DNA of 41,567 bases from positions 1 through 41,567 of the forward strand of contig JABFSU010000086.1 of assembly GCA_013140455.1 (NCBI GenBank), written 5' to 3'. The stretch is from Nitrospira sp. (GTDB lineage Bacteria; Nitrospirota; Nitrospiria; Nitrospirales; Nitrospiraceae). Positions 18,150 to 25,153 of the stretch are shown here, in pieces. The number at the start of each line of letters is the position of its first letter. Position 1 is the first letter of the stretch. Below the pieces are notes generated by a model, which was not told the origin of the DNA, did not search any database, and saw only the letters and a list, made by a program, of their open reading frames with translations. Both the position numbers and the translations under genes were made by a program.

Positions 18150-18812
18150 ATGTCATTCCGATCGACCCTTCACATCGACCACCGTTTCCTGACTCACACA
18201 CTGTTGAGCCTGCTGCTCCTGAGCCTGCTTCCTGCCTCGTTGCATGCCGCGCGCGGCGCGAATAGCGGCAAGATGGAAGTGTTACCGTCCCAGAAAGCGG
18301 CCCCGGCCGCCGTGTTTCTGGATGCGCAAGGGACTGAGGCGGATTTGCGCCGGCAACTGCGGCTCAAAACAGGTGTCACCGAACTAAGCGCCGATCTTGC
18401 GCAGACCCGTTTTTCCGTGGCGCCTGTCTCGACCTTTGGCTTCGCCCCTCAGCAAGGGCTCGGGCTGGCCCTGGTCTCGCAGAGTCCGGACATGCTGTTG
18501 GAACGGACCGCGCCGGCTCCCAATGCCTACGAGATCCATAAACTGGCCGATGGCAGCGCCTTGGTGGTGGGCTTCGTCAGCGCAGACCTGAAGCCGCAGC
18601 TGACGCCTCAGCTGCGCCCCAAGAACATCCGGCTGGCGCTCTACTCCAATCCATCGGAAAAGGCCCCACACATTGTCGCCGTGCCGCTCAGCAAACTGGC
18701 AGTCGATCAGATGCCGCATCGGCTGGATCCGAAGAATCCGAACAGCCCGGTCGTATTGGAAATGGATCTGCAGAGCAGCAGCAACCGGCAATCGCCCCAC
18801 GGCGGGCAATAA
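18150..18812 (+). CDS. Exported hypothetical protein, 220 aa
   Basis: The N-terminus carries a long hydrophobic run of leucines (THTLLSLLLLSLLPASLHA, about residues 15-33), a Sec signal peptide with likely cleavage after LHA. The mature part has no recognised domain; it is Ala/Leu/Pro-rich with a segment reading HKLADGSALVVGFVSADL and ends in a disordered Ser/Gln tail. The ATG at 18150 is used; a TTG at 18141 is possible because GGAG lies close to it. It lies 73 bp after the SigZ-like gene on the same strand and may be in its regulon. Confidence 0.7.
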   Translation: MSFRSTLHIDHRFLTHTLLSLLLLSLLPASLHAARGANSGKMEVLPSQKAAPAAVFLDAQGTEADLRRQLRLKTGVTELSADLAQTRFSVAPVSTFGFAPQQGLGLALVSQSPDMLLERTAPAPNAYEIHKLADGSALVVGFVSADLKPQLTPQLRPKNIRLALYSNPSEKAPHIVAVPLSKLAVDQMPHRLDPKNPNSPVVLEMDLQSSSNRQSPHGGQ

Positions 18813-18892
18813 TCCGCCGATCGGCCCACCAGCCTCTTTAACAGTCCATCGACTGCACATTCCTGATTTGGTCGAGAGATAGAAAGAGAAAA

Positions 18893-18966
18893 TGGCTGGG
18901 GGACTAGGAATCGAACCTAGGTAGCCGGCTCCAAAGGCCGGCGTCCTACCGCTAGACGATCCCCCA
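18893..18966 (-). tRNA. tRNA-Gln (anticodon TTG)
   Basis: The cloverleaf reads from 18966 to 18893: acceptor TGGGGGA/TCCCCCA, D arm GTCT/GGAC, anticodon stem CCGGC/GCCGG with loop CTTTGGA (TTG at 34-36), T arm CTAGG-TTCGATT-CCTAG, discriminator G and encoded CCA. All stems pair. A T-rich stretch follows the 3' end. It reads CAA codons. Confidence 0.96.
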
Positions 18967-19012
18967 GCGCGGTACGAAAGCGAATGGTAGATCTGCAAAC
19001 AGGATGGATTTT

Positions 19013-19086
19013 TGGCTGGGGGACTAGGAATCGAACCTAGGTAGTCAGATCCAGAGACTGACGTCCTACCGCTAGACGATCCCCCA
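19013..19086 (-). tRNA. tRNA-Gln (anticodon CTG)
   Basis: The cloverleaf reads from 19086 to 19013 and is identical to the TTG gene 46 bp downstream except in the 17-nt anticodon arm. The loop is CTCTGGA with CTG at 34-36. The anticodon stem TCAGT/TCTGA has a U·U mismatch at pair 31-39. CCA is encoded. It reads CAG codons. It is 71 bp downstream of gltX on the same strand. Confidence 0.93.
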
Positions 19087-19099
19087 ACCGACGCACACA

Positions 19100-19126
19100 G
19101 TAATATACGGATCGTGATTCCGTCAA
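19100..19126 (-). promoter_or_regulatory. Possible sigma-70 promoter of the tRNA-Gln pair
   Basis: On the minus strand TTGACG (19126-19121) is followed after 15 bp by TATTAC (19105-19100) and then a G/C-rich discriminator before the tRNA start at 19086. The spacer is shorter than usual, so this is tentative; read-through from gltX is the alternative. Confidence 0.35.
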
Positions 19127-19157
19127 GATCGACGCGAATTTATTGACAGAATTCGGC

Positions 19158-20573
19158 TTATGAGGCCGTGGCCCGCTCAAGCCCCAGCCGGAGCCGAAGG
19201 AGGGTCCGGTCACGGCCCAGGACCTCCATGACCTCAAACAGCCCTGGGCTGGCAGTCCTGCCGGTCAAGGCAACGCGGACCGGCTGAGCGATCTGGCCCA
19301 TCTTGATGCCTTCTTCTTCCACAAACTTCTTGAACGATTCTTCCCAGACCTGCTTCGAAAATGTGGGAAGCGCCTCAAACCGTGCGAGCAACTTGCCGAA
19401 CACCGGCGCGATGGACGGCGTGAGAAATTTCTTGGCAGCCTCTTCTTCAAGGACGACCGACTCGCCAAAGTAGGGCCGCACCCAGTCCACCATCTCGACC
19501 AGGGTCTTCGCCCGTTCCTTGACCAATACCACCAGCTGCGCCAGCCACTCCAACGACACCGCCCTGACCTGTTCCTGCAACCCGGCCCCTTCCAGGAGCG
19601 GGATCAAGGCCTGTGCAACCCCGGCCGGCGGACTGGCCTTAATGTATTCGGCGTTGATCCAGAGCAACTTGTCGGCATTGAAAACAGCCGCTGACGTTTG
19701 CACGTGCTTCCACGAAAACTTGTCGATCAACTCCTGCCGGGAGAAGACCTCTTGATCCCCATGCGACCAGCCCAGCCGCACGAGATAATTCACCATCGCC
19801 TCGGGCAGATAGCCCATGTCTTTGTAGGCCATGATCGAGGTGGCACCGTGCCGCTTGGAAAGCCGGGACTTATCCGACCCCAGAATCATCGGCAAGTGGC
19901 CGAACTGCGGGGCGGGAAACCCCAAGGCCTGAAAGATCGGGATTTGGCGCGGTGTGTTGGTCAAATGGTCGTCCCCGCGGATGACGTGGGTAATGTGCAT
20001 GAGCGCATCGTCGACCACGACTGAGAAATTGTAGGTCGGATAGCCGTTCGAGCGGAGAATGATGAGATCGTCTGCCGCACTATTGTCGAAGGTGATCTTC
20101 CCTTTGATCAAATCATCGACCACGATCTGGCCTTCTTGCGGCGCCTTGAACCGCAACGCGGCATCGCCAGGCGGATTCGTGATCCCGAGAGTCCGGCAGC
20201 GCCCGTCGTATCGGGGCGACAGCCCTTTCGCCTCCGCCTCTTTGCGGCGTGCTTCGAGTTCCTCAGCCTTGCACACACACCAGTACGCCTGCCCCTGTTC
20301 CAATAGCTGCATGGCGTGGCTGCGATAGAGCTCCATGCGCTCGGTTTGCCGAAACGGTCCTTCGTCCCAATCGAGCCCCACCCATTTCATGCCTTCAATG
20401 ATGGCCTGAATGGATTCATCGGTCGAACGGTCCTGGTCGGTATCTTCAATGCGCAGCACGAAGATCCCGTGCTGCTGTCGTGCAAATAGCCAATTGAACA
20501 GGGCGGTCCGGACTCCGCCAATGTGAAGGAACCCGGTCGGACTGGGCGCGAAGCGGACACGTACTTGGGTCAT
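19158..20573 (-). CDS. gltX: Glutamyl-tRNA synthetase
   Basis: A 471-residue class I synthetase that charges tRNA-Glu with glutamate. The HIGH-type motif is FAPSPTGFLHIGGVRTALFN at residues 8-27 and the KMSKS-type motif is SRLSKRHG. A zinc-ligand region has C-x-C (CVC) and YDGRC. The C-terminal all-helical anticodon-binding domain is complete. Whether it is discriminating or also charges tRNA-Gln cannot be settled by eye, but the presence of glnS argues it only needs to serve tRNA-Glu. It is followed on the same strand by two tRNA-Gln genes. Confidence 0.96.
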   Translation of the reverse strand: MTQVRVRFAPSPTGFLHIGGVRTALFNWLFARQQHGIFVLRIEDTDQDRSTDESIQAIIEGMKWVGLDWDEGPFRQTERMELYRSHAMQLLEQGQAYWCVCKAEELEARRKEAEAKGLSPRYDGRCRTLGITNPPGDAALRFKAPQEGQIVVDDLIKGKITFDNSAADDLIILRSNGYPTYNFSVVVDDALMHITHVIRGDDHLTNTPRQIPIFQALGFPAPQFGHLPMILGSDKSRLSKRHGATSIMAYKDMGYLPEAMVNYLVRLGWSHGDQEVFSRQELIDKFSWKHVQTSAAVFNADKLLWINAEYIKASPPAGVAQALIPLLEGAGLQEQVRAVSLEWLAQLVVLVKERAKTLVEMVDWVRPYFGESVVLEEEAAKKFLTPSIAPVFGKLLARFEALPTFSKQVWEESFKKFVEEEGIKMGQIAQPVRVALTGRTASPGLFEVMEVLGRDRTLLRLRLGLERATAS

Positions 20574-20678
20574 GCGTTCATCTCATTTTTAGTAGGGAAA
20601 GGCCGGTATCTATAACACGCACGGAAAAGTGTTGTACAGAATCAGACCGGTTCTGCTATGAGGATAGATATCGGTTGT

Positions 20679-21383
20679 ATGGCAGAACTTACCCAACCAG
20701 CGGTCGTGCTTTCCACACTCGATCTGACACCCCATGTGCGGCAACTGGTCCTTCGCCCTCTCCAGCAGAAAATTTTATTTCAACCGGGGCAATGGGTCTC
20801 GCTGAAGCTGCCGGTCGGGGACAAACCGCCGCTCAATCGCGCCTACTCGATGGCCGATCCTTCTTCTCCCTACGGCGAGCTGACGCTGGTGTTTGACCGG
20901 GTACCCGGAGGGCTCGGCTCAAACTATCTCTATCAGTTGAAATCAGGCGACGAGGTTCCGCTCTCCGGCCCCTATGGGAACTTTGTGCTGCCGATGCCCC
21001 TGGATCGGGAACTTCTCTTTATCGCCCGCTATACCGGCCTAGTCCCGATACGCTGCCTTCTGAAACAACTGGTCGAAGCCCACGCGATCCGCTCAGTCCT
21101 CCTCATTGCCGTTGCCCCGTCCGAAGAAGAATTACTGTTTCACCAGGAACTGCTCACCATGGCCGTCCAATCCCCCTCATTCCGATACTTGCCCTTGGTC
21201 ATACCGGGCGGAGAAGCAGAAGCGGTTGAGCGAACGCTGGCCATGCTGCGTCCCCTCGTAGAGGGGCAACCGAAAGTCATCCCGATGATCAGCGGCACAA
21301 AGGGATTTGTCCGGCCAATACGGGCGGCGTTGATGGAATACGGATATGACCGGAAAGAAGTGAAGACGGAAACCTTTGATTAG
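20679..21383 (+). CDS. Ferredoxin-NAD(P)+ reductase-like flavoprotein
   Basis: A 234-residue FAD/NAD(P)-binding oxidoreductase of the ferredoxin reductase family. The FAD motif is RAYS (54-57), followed by GGLGSNYL and LSGPYGNF. The nucleotide-binding start is IARYTGLVPIR, close to the usual GxGxxP pattern but with Thr-Gly-Leu. The usual C-terminal aromatic residue is not seen; the protein ends KTETFD. The ATG at 20679 is preferred, but one at 20658 would add seven residues. It converges on, and overlaps by 4 bp, the [2Fe-2S] ferredoxin gene of the isc locus, so it may supply electrons to that ferredoxin for cluster assembly. Confidence 0.85.
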   Translation: MAELTQPAVVLSTLDLTPHVRQLVLRPLQQKILFQPGQWVSLKLPVGDKPPLNRAYSMADPSSPYGELTLVFDRVPGGLGSNYLYQLKSGDEVPLSGPYGNFVLPMPLDRELLFIARYTGLVPIRCLLKQLVEAHAIRSVLLIAVAPSEEELLFHQELLTMAVQSPSFRYLPLVIPGGEAEAVERTLAMLRPLVEGQPKVIPMISGTKGFVRPIRAALMEYGYDRKEVKTETFD

Positions 21384-21796
21384 TGCCCTTCCCTGACGAG
21401 ATTCTTGTTTACCGCAGGAATCTCCACCACAATGTCCTGCGTGCCGTTCGGGACACATTGACAGCCGAGGCGAGACTGCAATGTCGTGATCGGAGCCTCG
21501 TCCAACTGATCGAATTCATCGTCGGTCCCCTCACTACAGCTCCCAAGCCCTTGCTTGACGATCACATGGCAGGTCGAACAGGCGCACACGCCGCCACACA
21601 CATGTTCTAAATCCACCCCGTTCGCCATCGCTACGTCAAGAATGCTTCCCGGCAAACCGGTTGGCCCATAGGGGATTTTCGTGGGGTCGACGGCCACTTT
21701 GGTTACCGTGCCATCCGGCTCAATATAGGTAATGGTATAGGGGGCTTGAGGAAGCTCATAGTCTGTCTTTTCGATATACGGATTAGTGCCTCCCAT
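21380..21796 (-). CDS. fdx: [2Fe-2S] ferredoxin of the ISC system
   Basis: A 138-residue adrenodoxin-type ferredoxin. Cluster ligands are C67, C73 and C76 in CGGVCACSTC and C112 in LGCQC, exactly the spacing of Escherichia coli Fdx, with further cysteines at 71 and 114. It supplies electrons to IscS/IscU for sulfur reduction during cluster assembly. The N-terminus is about 20 residues longer than usual. AAAGGA precedes the ATG. Unlike in proteobacteria, where fdx lies inside the isc operon, here it is transcribed divergently from iscR, sharing the 132-bp control region. Confidence 0.93.
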   Translation of the reverse strand: MGGTNPYIEKTDYELPQAPYTITYIEPDGTVTKVAVDPTKIPYGPTGLPGSILDVAMANGVDLEHVCGGVCACSTCHVIVKQGLGSCSEGTDDEFDQLDEAPITTLQSRLGCQCVPNGTQDIVVEIPAVNKNLVREGH

Positions 21797-21837
21797 GTGC
21801 TTGGTCCTTTCTCTACAGAAAACCCCAGATTCCTGTG

Positions 21838-21867
21838 TTGACAGCTCTAAAAGCTGCGTGGTATCTT
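21838..21867 (+). promoter_or_regulatory. Promoter of the isc operon
   Basis: TTGACA (21838-21843), an 18-bp spacer and TATCTT (21862-21867) form a good sigma-70-type promoter. Transcription would start near 21874, just ahead of the inverted repeat at 21883-21909. Confidence 0.6.
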
Positions 21868-21882
21868 TAGTCCGACCTTATT

Positions 21883-21909
21883 GATCGGAGATCATTATAG
21901 TCTCCGATC
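21883..21909. promoter_or_regulatory. Inverted repeat upstream of iscR, candidate IscR operator
   Basis: GATCGGAGA (21883-21891) and TCTCCGATC (21901-21909) are perfect 9-bp arms around TCATTATAG. A second ATTGATCGG follows at 21912-21920. Lying between the promoter and the iscR start codon, it suits repression by IscR or a leader hairpin. It does not clearly match the Escherichia coli type 1 or type 2 site. Confidence 0.5.
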
Positions 21910-21928
21910 CCATTGATCGGCAATAGCC

Positions 21929-22402
21929 ATGTTGAAGATTTCAAAAAAAGCTGATTACGCCCTGATGGCGCTCCAACACATCGCCTTGGTGCAATTCGGA
22001 GATGTGACACCGGGCCGTGTCGTCAACACCAAAGAGATCGCGGAGGAATATAACATCCCTCTCGAACTCCTGGCGAAAGTGCTGCAGACGCTGGCTAAGA
22101 ACGGGTTAATTGAAAGCCACAATGGTCCCAAGGGCGGCTACCTCCTGGCCCGCAGCACCAGGCAGATTACGATCGCGCAGATTCTCGAAGGTATCGAAGG
22201 GCCGCTGGGCATTACGGATTGCTCGCATGAAAAAGAAGGCGAACTCTGCCTCCAGCGGGAACACTGCAATATCCGCACACCGCTGCTCAAGGTTCAAGAT
22301 AGTATCTATCAGCTTCTCAATAATATGACGCTGCAAGACATGATGGGCGGCACGCCCCTCATCACGATTCAGTCTCCCACGGCACAAGGAGTCGCACAAT
22401 GA
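21929..22402 (+). CDS. iscR: Rrf2-family Fe-S cluster regulator IscR
   Basis: A 157-residue Rrf2-family transcription factor. The winged helix-turn-helix occupies about residues 1-80 ([14 protein letters not shown], then [17 protein letters not shown]). Three cysteines, C98, C107 and C113, stand where IscR binds its [2Fe-2S] cluster, with eight residues between the first two instead of five. IscR with cluster represses the isc operon and so matches supply to demand. The stop overlaps the iscS start (ATGA), so the two are coupled. The inverted repeat 20 bp upstream of the ATG is the likely autoregulatory site. Confidence 0.94.
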   Translation: MLKISKKADYALMALQHIALVQFGDVTPGRVVNTKEIAEEYNIPLELLAKVLQTLAKNGLIESHNGPKGGYLLARSTRQITIAQILEGIEGPLGITDCSHEKEGELCLQREHCNIRTPLLKVQDSIYQLLNNMTLQDMMGGTPLITIQSPTAQGVAQ

Positions 22403-23616
22403 AGCTCCCTATTTTCCTGGATAATCACTCAACCTCCCCGATGGATCCCCGGGTGCTAGAGGCCATGCTGCCCTACTTCATCGAGAAGTTCGGCAACGCC
22501 GCCAGCCGCAACCATGCCTTCGGCTGGGCAGCAGAAGAAGCGGTTGAAAATGCCCGCAAGCAGATCGCGAAGCTGATCAAGGCCGATTCCAAGGAGATCG
22601 TCTTCACCAGCGGCGCCACCGAGTCGGACAATCTGGCGATCAAGGGCGTCTTGGAAATGTACAAGGAGAAGGGCGATCACATTATTACGTCGTCGACGGA
22701 ACACCGCGCAGTGATCGACACCGCCAAGGCCCTCGAAGCGAAGGGCAAGGCCACGGCGACCTATCTCCCTGTGGATAAATTCGGGATGGTGAATCCGGAA
22801 GACGTGCGGAAGGCGATTACGGACAAGACGGTTTTGATTTCCGTAATGCTCGCCAACAATGAAATCGGCACGATCAACCCGGTGAAGGAAATCGGCAAGA
22901 TCGCCAAGGAAAAGGGCATCCTCTTCCATTGCGACGCGACGCAAGGAGTCGGCAAGATCCCCGTCGATGTGCAGGATATGGGGATCGACCTGATGTCTTT
23001 CTCGGCCCATAAGATCTATGGCCCGAAGGGTGTCGGCGCCCTCTATGTCAGAAAGAAGAACCCCCGCGTGCGGATCGCCGCCCAAATGGACGGCGGCGGA
23101 CACGAACGCGGCATGCGGTCCGGCACCCTGCCGGTTCCGCTGATCGTCGGCTTCGGCAAGGCCTGCGAGTTGTGCGAACAGGAACTGGCTACGGAATCCG
23201 TACGCCTTGCCGCGATGCGCGATCGCCTGCAGGCCGGCATCATGAAGGAGATCGATGAAGCCTATCTTAACGGCCATGCGACTCAGCGCTTGCCGCATAA
23301 TCTGAATATTTCCTTCGCCTATGTCGAAGGCGAATCGCTCTTGATGGGCATGAAAGACATTGCGCTCTCATCCGGTTCTGCCTGCACCTCGGCGACGTTG
23401 GAACCGTCCTATGTCCTGCGGGCTCTGGGCGTCGGCGTGGAACTCGCCCACTCGTCCATCCGCTTCGGCCTGGGCCGCTTCAATACGGACGAAGAGATTG
23501 ACTACACGATCAAGAAGGTTATTGAGATCGTGACGAAGCTGCGTGAAATGTCGCCGTTGTATGAAATGGCGAAAGAAGGGGTCGATTTGAAATCCGTTCA
23601 GTGGGCGGCACACTGA
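22399..23616 (+). CDS. iscS: Cysteine desulfurase IscS
   Basis: A 405-residue pyridoxal-phosphate enzyme that takes sulfur from cysteine and passes it as persulfide to IscU. The PLP lysine is K205 in [10 protein letters not shown]. The persulfide cysteine is C329 in [14 protein letters not shown], with the long mobile loop typical of IscS rather than SufS. Conserved segments [13 protein letters not shown] and SGATESDN are present. It is the second gene of the isc operon and should also supply sulfur for tRNA thiolation and cofactors. Confidence 0.97.
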   Translation: MKLPIFLDNHSTSPMDPRVLEAMLPYFIEKFGNAASRNHAFGWAAEEAVENARKQIAKLIKADSKEIVFTSGATESDNLAIKGVLEMYKEKGDHIITSSTEHRAVIDTAKALEAKGKATATYLPVDKFGMVNPEDVRKAITDKTVLISVMLANNEIGTINPVKEIGKIAKEKGILFHCDATQGVGKIPVDVQDMGIDLMSFSAHKIYGPKGVGALYVRKKNPRVRIAAQMDGGGHERGMRSGTLPVPLIVGFGKACELCEQELATESVRLAAMRDRLQAGIMKEIDEAYLNGHATQRLPHNLNISFAYVEGESLLMGMKDIALSSGSACTSATLEPSYVLRALGVGVELAHSSIRFGLGRFNTDEEIDYTIKKVIEIVTKLREMSPLYEMAKEGVDLKSVQWAAH

Positions 23617-23656
23617 TCCAGCCCACTGACTCAGATAGTCACGAGGAGGACGCACC

Positions 23657-24040
23657 ATGGCATACAGTGACAAAGTCGTTGATCATTTCAATAATCCCCG
23701 GAACATGGGGAGCTTCAAGAAAGACGAAGAGGGCGTGGGGACCGGTATGGTCGGTGCGCCCGAGTGCGGCGACGTCATGAAGCTGCAGATCAAGGTCCAG
23801 AACGATACGATCGTCGATGCCAAGTTTAAGACCTTCGGCTGCGGCTCCGCCATTGCCAGCTCCAGCCTGGCCACCGAATGGCTTAAGGGCAAGACCATCG
23901 AAGAGGCGCAGAAGATCAAGAACACCGACATCGTTCAGGAACTGAACCTGCCGCCGGTTAAGATTCACTGTTCGGTTCTGGCCGAGGATGCGATCAAGGC
24001 GGCGCTGGCCGACTATCAGAAGAAAGCCGACACCAAGTAA
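23657..24040 (+). CDS. iscU: Fe-S cluster scaffold IscU
   Basis: A 127-residue scaffold on which [2Fe-2S] clusters are built. The three ligands C37 (PECGDV), C62 (GCGSAIA) and C105 (HCSVLAEDA) and the adjacent D39 are present. The chaperone recognition motif LPPVK is at 98-102, exactly what HscA binds, and hscA is in the same operon. A strong GAGGAGG precedes the ATG. Confidence 0.97.
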   Translation: MAYSDKVVDHFNNPRNMGSFKKDEEGVGTGMVGAPECGDVMKLQIKVQNDTIVDAKFKTFGCGSAIASSSLATEWLKGKTIEEAQKIKNTDIVQELNLPPVKIHCSVLAEDAIKAALADYQKKADTK

Positions 24041-24059
24041 CGGGAGGAGGGAGCGCACT

Positions 24060-24416
24060 ATGGACGCCACGAATACGGAAACCCAGGCCCCGGTCATTTC
24101 GCTCACCGATGCAGCCATCAAGGAAGTGAAGCGCCTGATCAACGTCCAAGGCATTGAAGAAGGCGGTCTGCGCCTCGGCGTGAAGGGCGGCGGCTGCTCA
24201 GGCCTGAGCTACACCATCAATTTCGACGAGAAGATCGGCCAGTACGACCAGGTCTACGACTTTGACGGGGTGAAGATCATTGTGGATGCCAAGAGCGCCA
24301 TTTATCTGCAAGGCACCCAGCTGGATTTTCACAAAGATCTGATGGGCGGGAATTTCAAATTCGTGAATCCGAATGCCAACAAGACCTGCGGCTGCGGAGA
24401 ATCGTTCTCCGCTTAA
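24060..24416 (+). CDS. iscA: A-type Fe-S carrier IscA
   Basis: A 118-residue A-type carrier that accepts clusters from IscU and passes them to apoproteins, especially [4Fe-4S] targets. The three conserved cysteines are C46 (GGGCSG) and C110 and C112 (TCGCGES). The ATG at 24060 lies 20 bp after iscU and follows GGAGGAGGGAG; an earlier in-frame start at 23988 would overlap iscU and is not used. It has a short N-terminal extension of about 12 residues relative to E. coli IscA. Confidence 0.95.
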   Translation: MDATNTETQAPVISLTDAAIKEVKRLINVQGIEEGGLRLGVKGGGCSGLSYTINFDEKIGQYDQVYDFDGVKIIVDAKSAIYLQGTQLDFHKDLMGGNFKFVNPNANKTCGCGESFSA

Positions 24417-24428
24417 ACAAGTACGCGC

Positions 24429-25148
24429 ATGGATGGACACACGCATCAGCACACCAGCGGTCGACGCGAGCTGCAGATGGCCCGCAGCATGTGCTGGCAC
24501 TGCCAATCCGAGGTGTCGGGAGAATATTTCTGTGACCGTTGCGTGAAAGTCCAACCGGTGTCGAAGGAGCTGGACTACTTCACCTGCTTCGGCTTTCCCC
24601 GCCGCCTGTCCATCGACCAACAGAAGCTCGAAGCAAAGTTCTATGAATTGAGCCGGGCGTTCCATCCCGACTTCTACCAGAACAAGAGCGATGCGGAGCA
24701 GACCATCAGCCTCGGCAACTCGGCCATGCTGAATACCGCCTATCGCACGCTGCGGGACCCGATTCAGCGAGCCGAATACCTGCTGGATCTCGAAGCAGGT
24801 TCGGTGAAAGACATTCGCACGACGCCGCCCGCCGATCTGTTCGAAGAAATCCTCGAACTGCAGGACACGCTCGATGAATTCCGCGCCAGCGACCGGACGT
24901 CGGACACTGCCGCGGCACTCCGGACCCAGCTGCAAACCGAACGCGCCGCACTCGAACAACGGCAACGGGACATGGAATCCCAGCTTCAGCAGCTCTTCGG
25001 CCGGTGGGATGCGCTGCAGGATCGGGGCGAGGCGACCGACCAGGCGCGCGCCGAACGCGACCGCATCCTGAAAGACATGCGGGACATCCTGTCCAACCGC
25101 ACCTACGTGAAGAACATCGTCAACGACCTCGTCGCGACCATCGCGTAA
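24429..25148 (+). CDS. hscB: HscB J-protein with N-terminal tetracysteine finger
   Basis: A 239-residue co-chaperone that brings IscU to HscA and stimulates its ATPase. The J domain has HPD at residues 79-81 (AFHPDFYQ), followed by a C-terminal helical IscU-binding domain with a long coiled region (about 150-215). Ahead of the J domain lies a two-knuckle motif CWHC (22-25) and CDRC (35-38). Escherichia coli HscB lacks it, but mitochondrial HSCB of animals has a similar zinc-binding CxxC pair. The start at 24429 is uncertain; an ATG at 24477 would still keep all four cysteines. Confidence 0.93.
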   Translation: MDGHTHQHTSGRRELQMARSMCWHCQSEVSGEYFCDRCVKVQPVSKELDYFTCFGFPRRLSIDQQKLEAKFYELSRAFHPDFYQNKSDAEQTISLGNSAMLNTAYRTLRDPIQRAEYLLDLEAGSVKDIRTTPPADLFEEILELQDTLDEFRASDRTSDTAAALRTQLQTERAALEQRQRDMESQLQQLFGRWDALQDRGEATDQARAERDRILKDMRDILSNRTYVKNIVNDLVATIA

Positions 25149-25153
25149 TCACC

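Noticed and set aside
18893-19086. Two near-identical 74-bp units that could be taken for a direct repeat or short CRISPR-like array
   Set aside because: Both fold into complete tRNA-Gln cloverleaves with encoded CCA, which explains the repetition.
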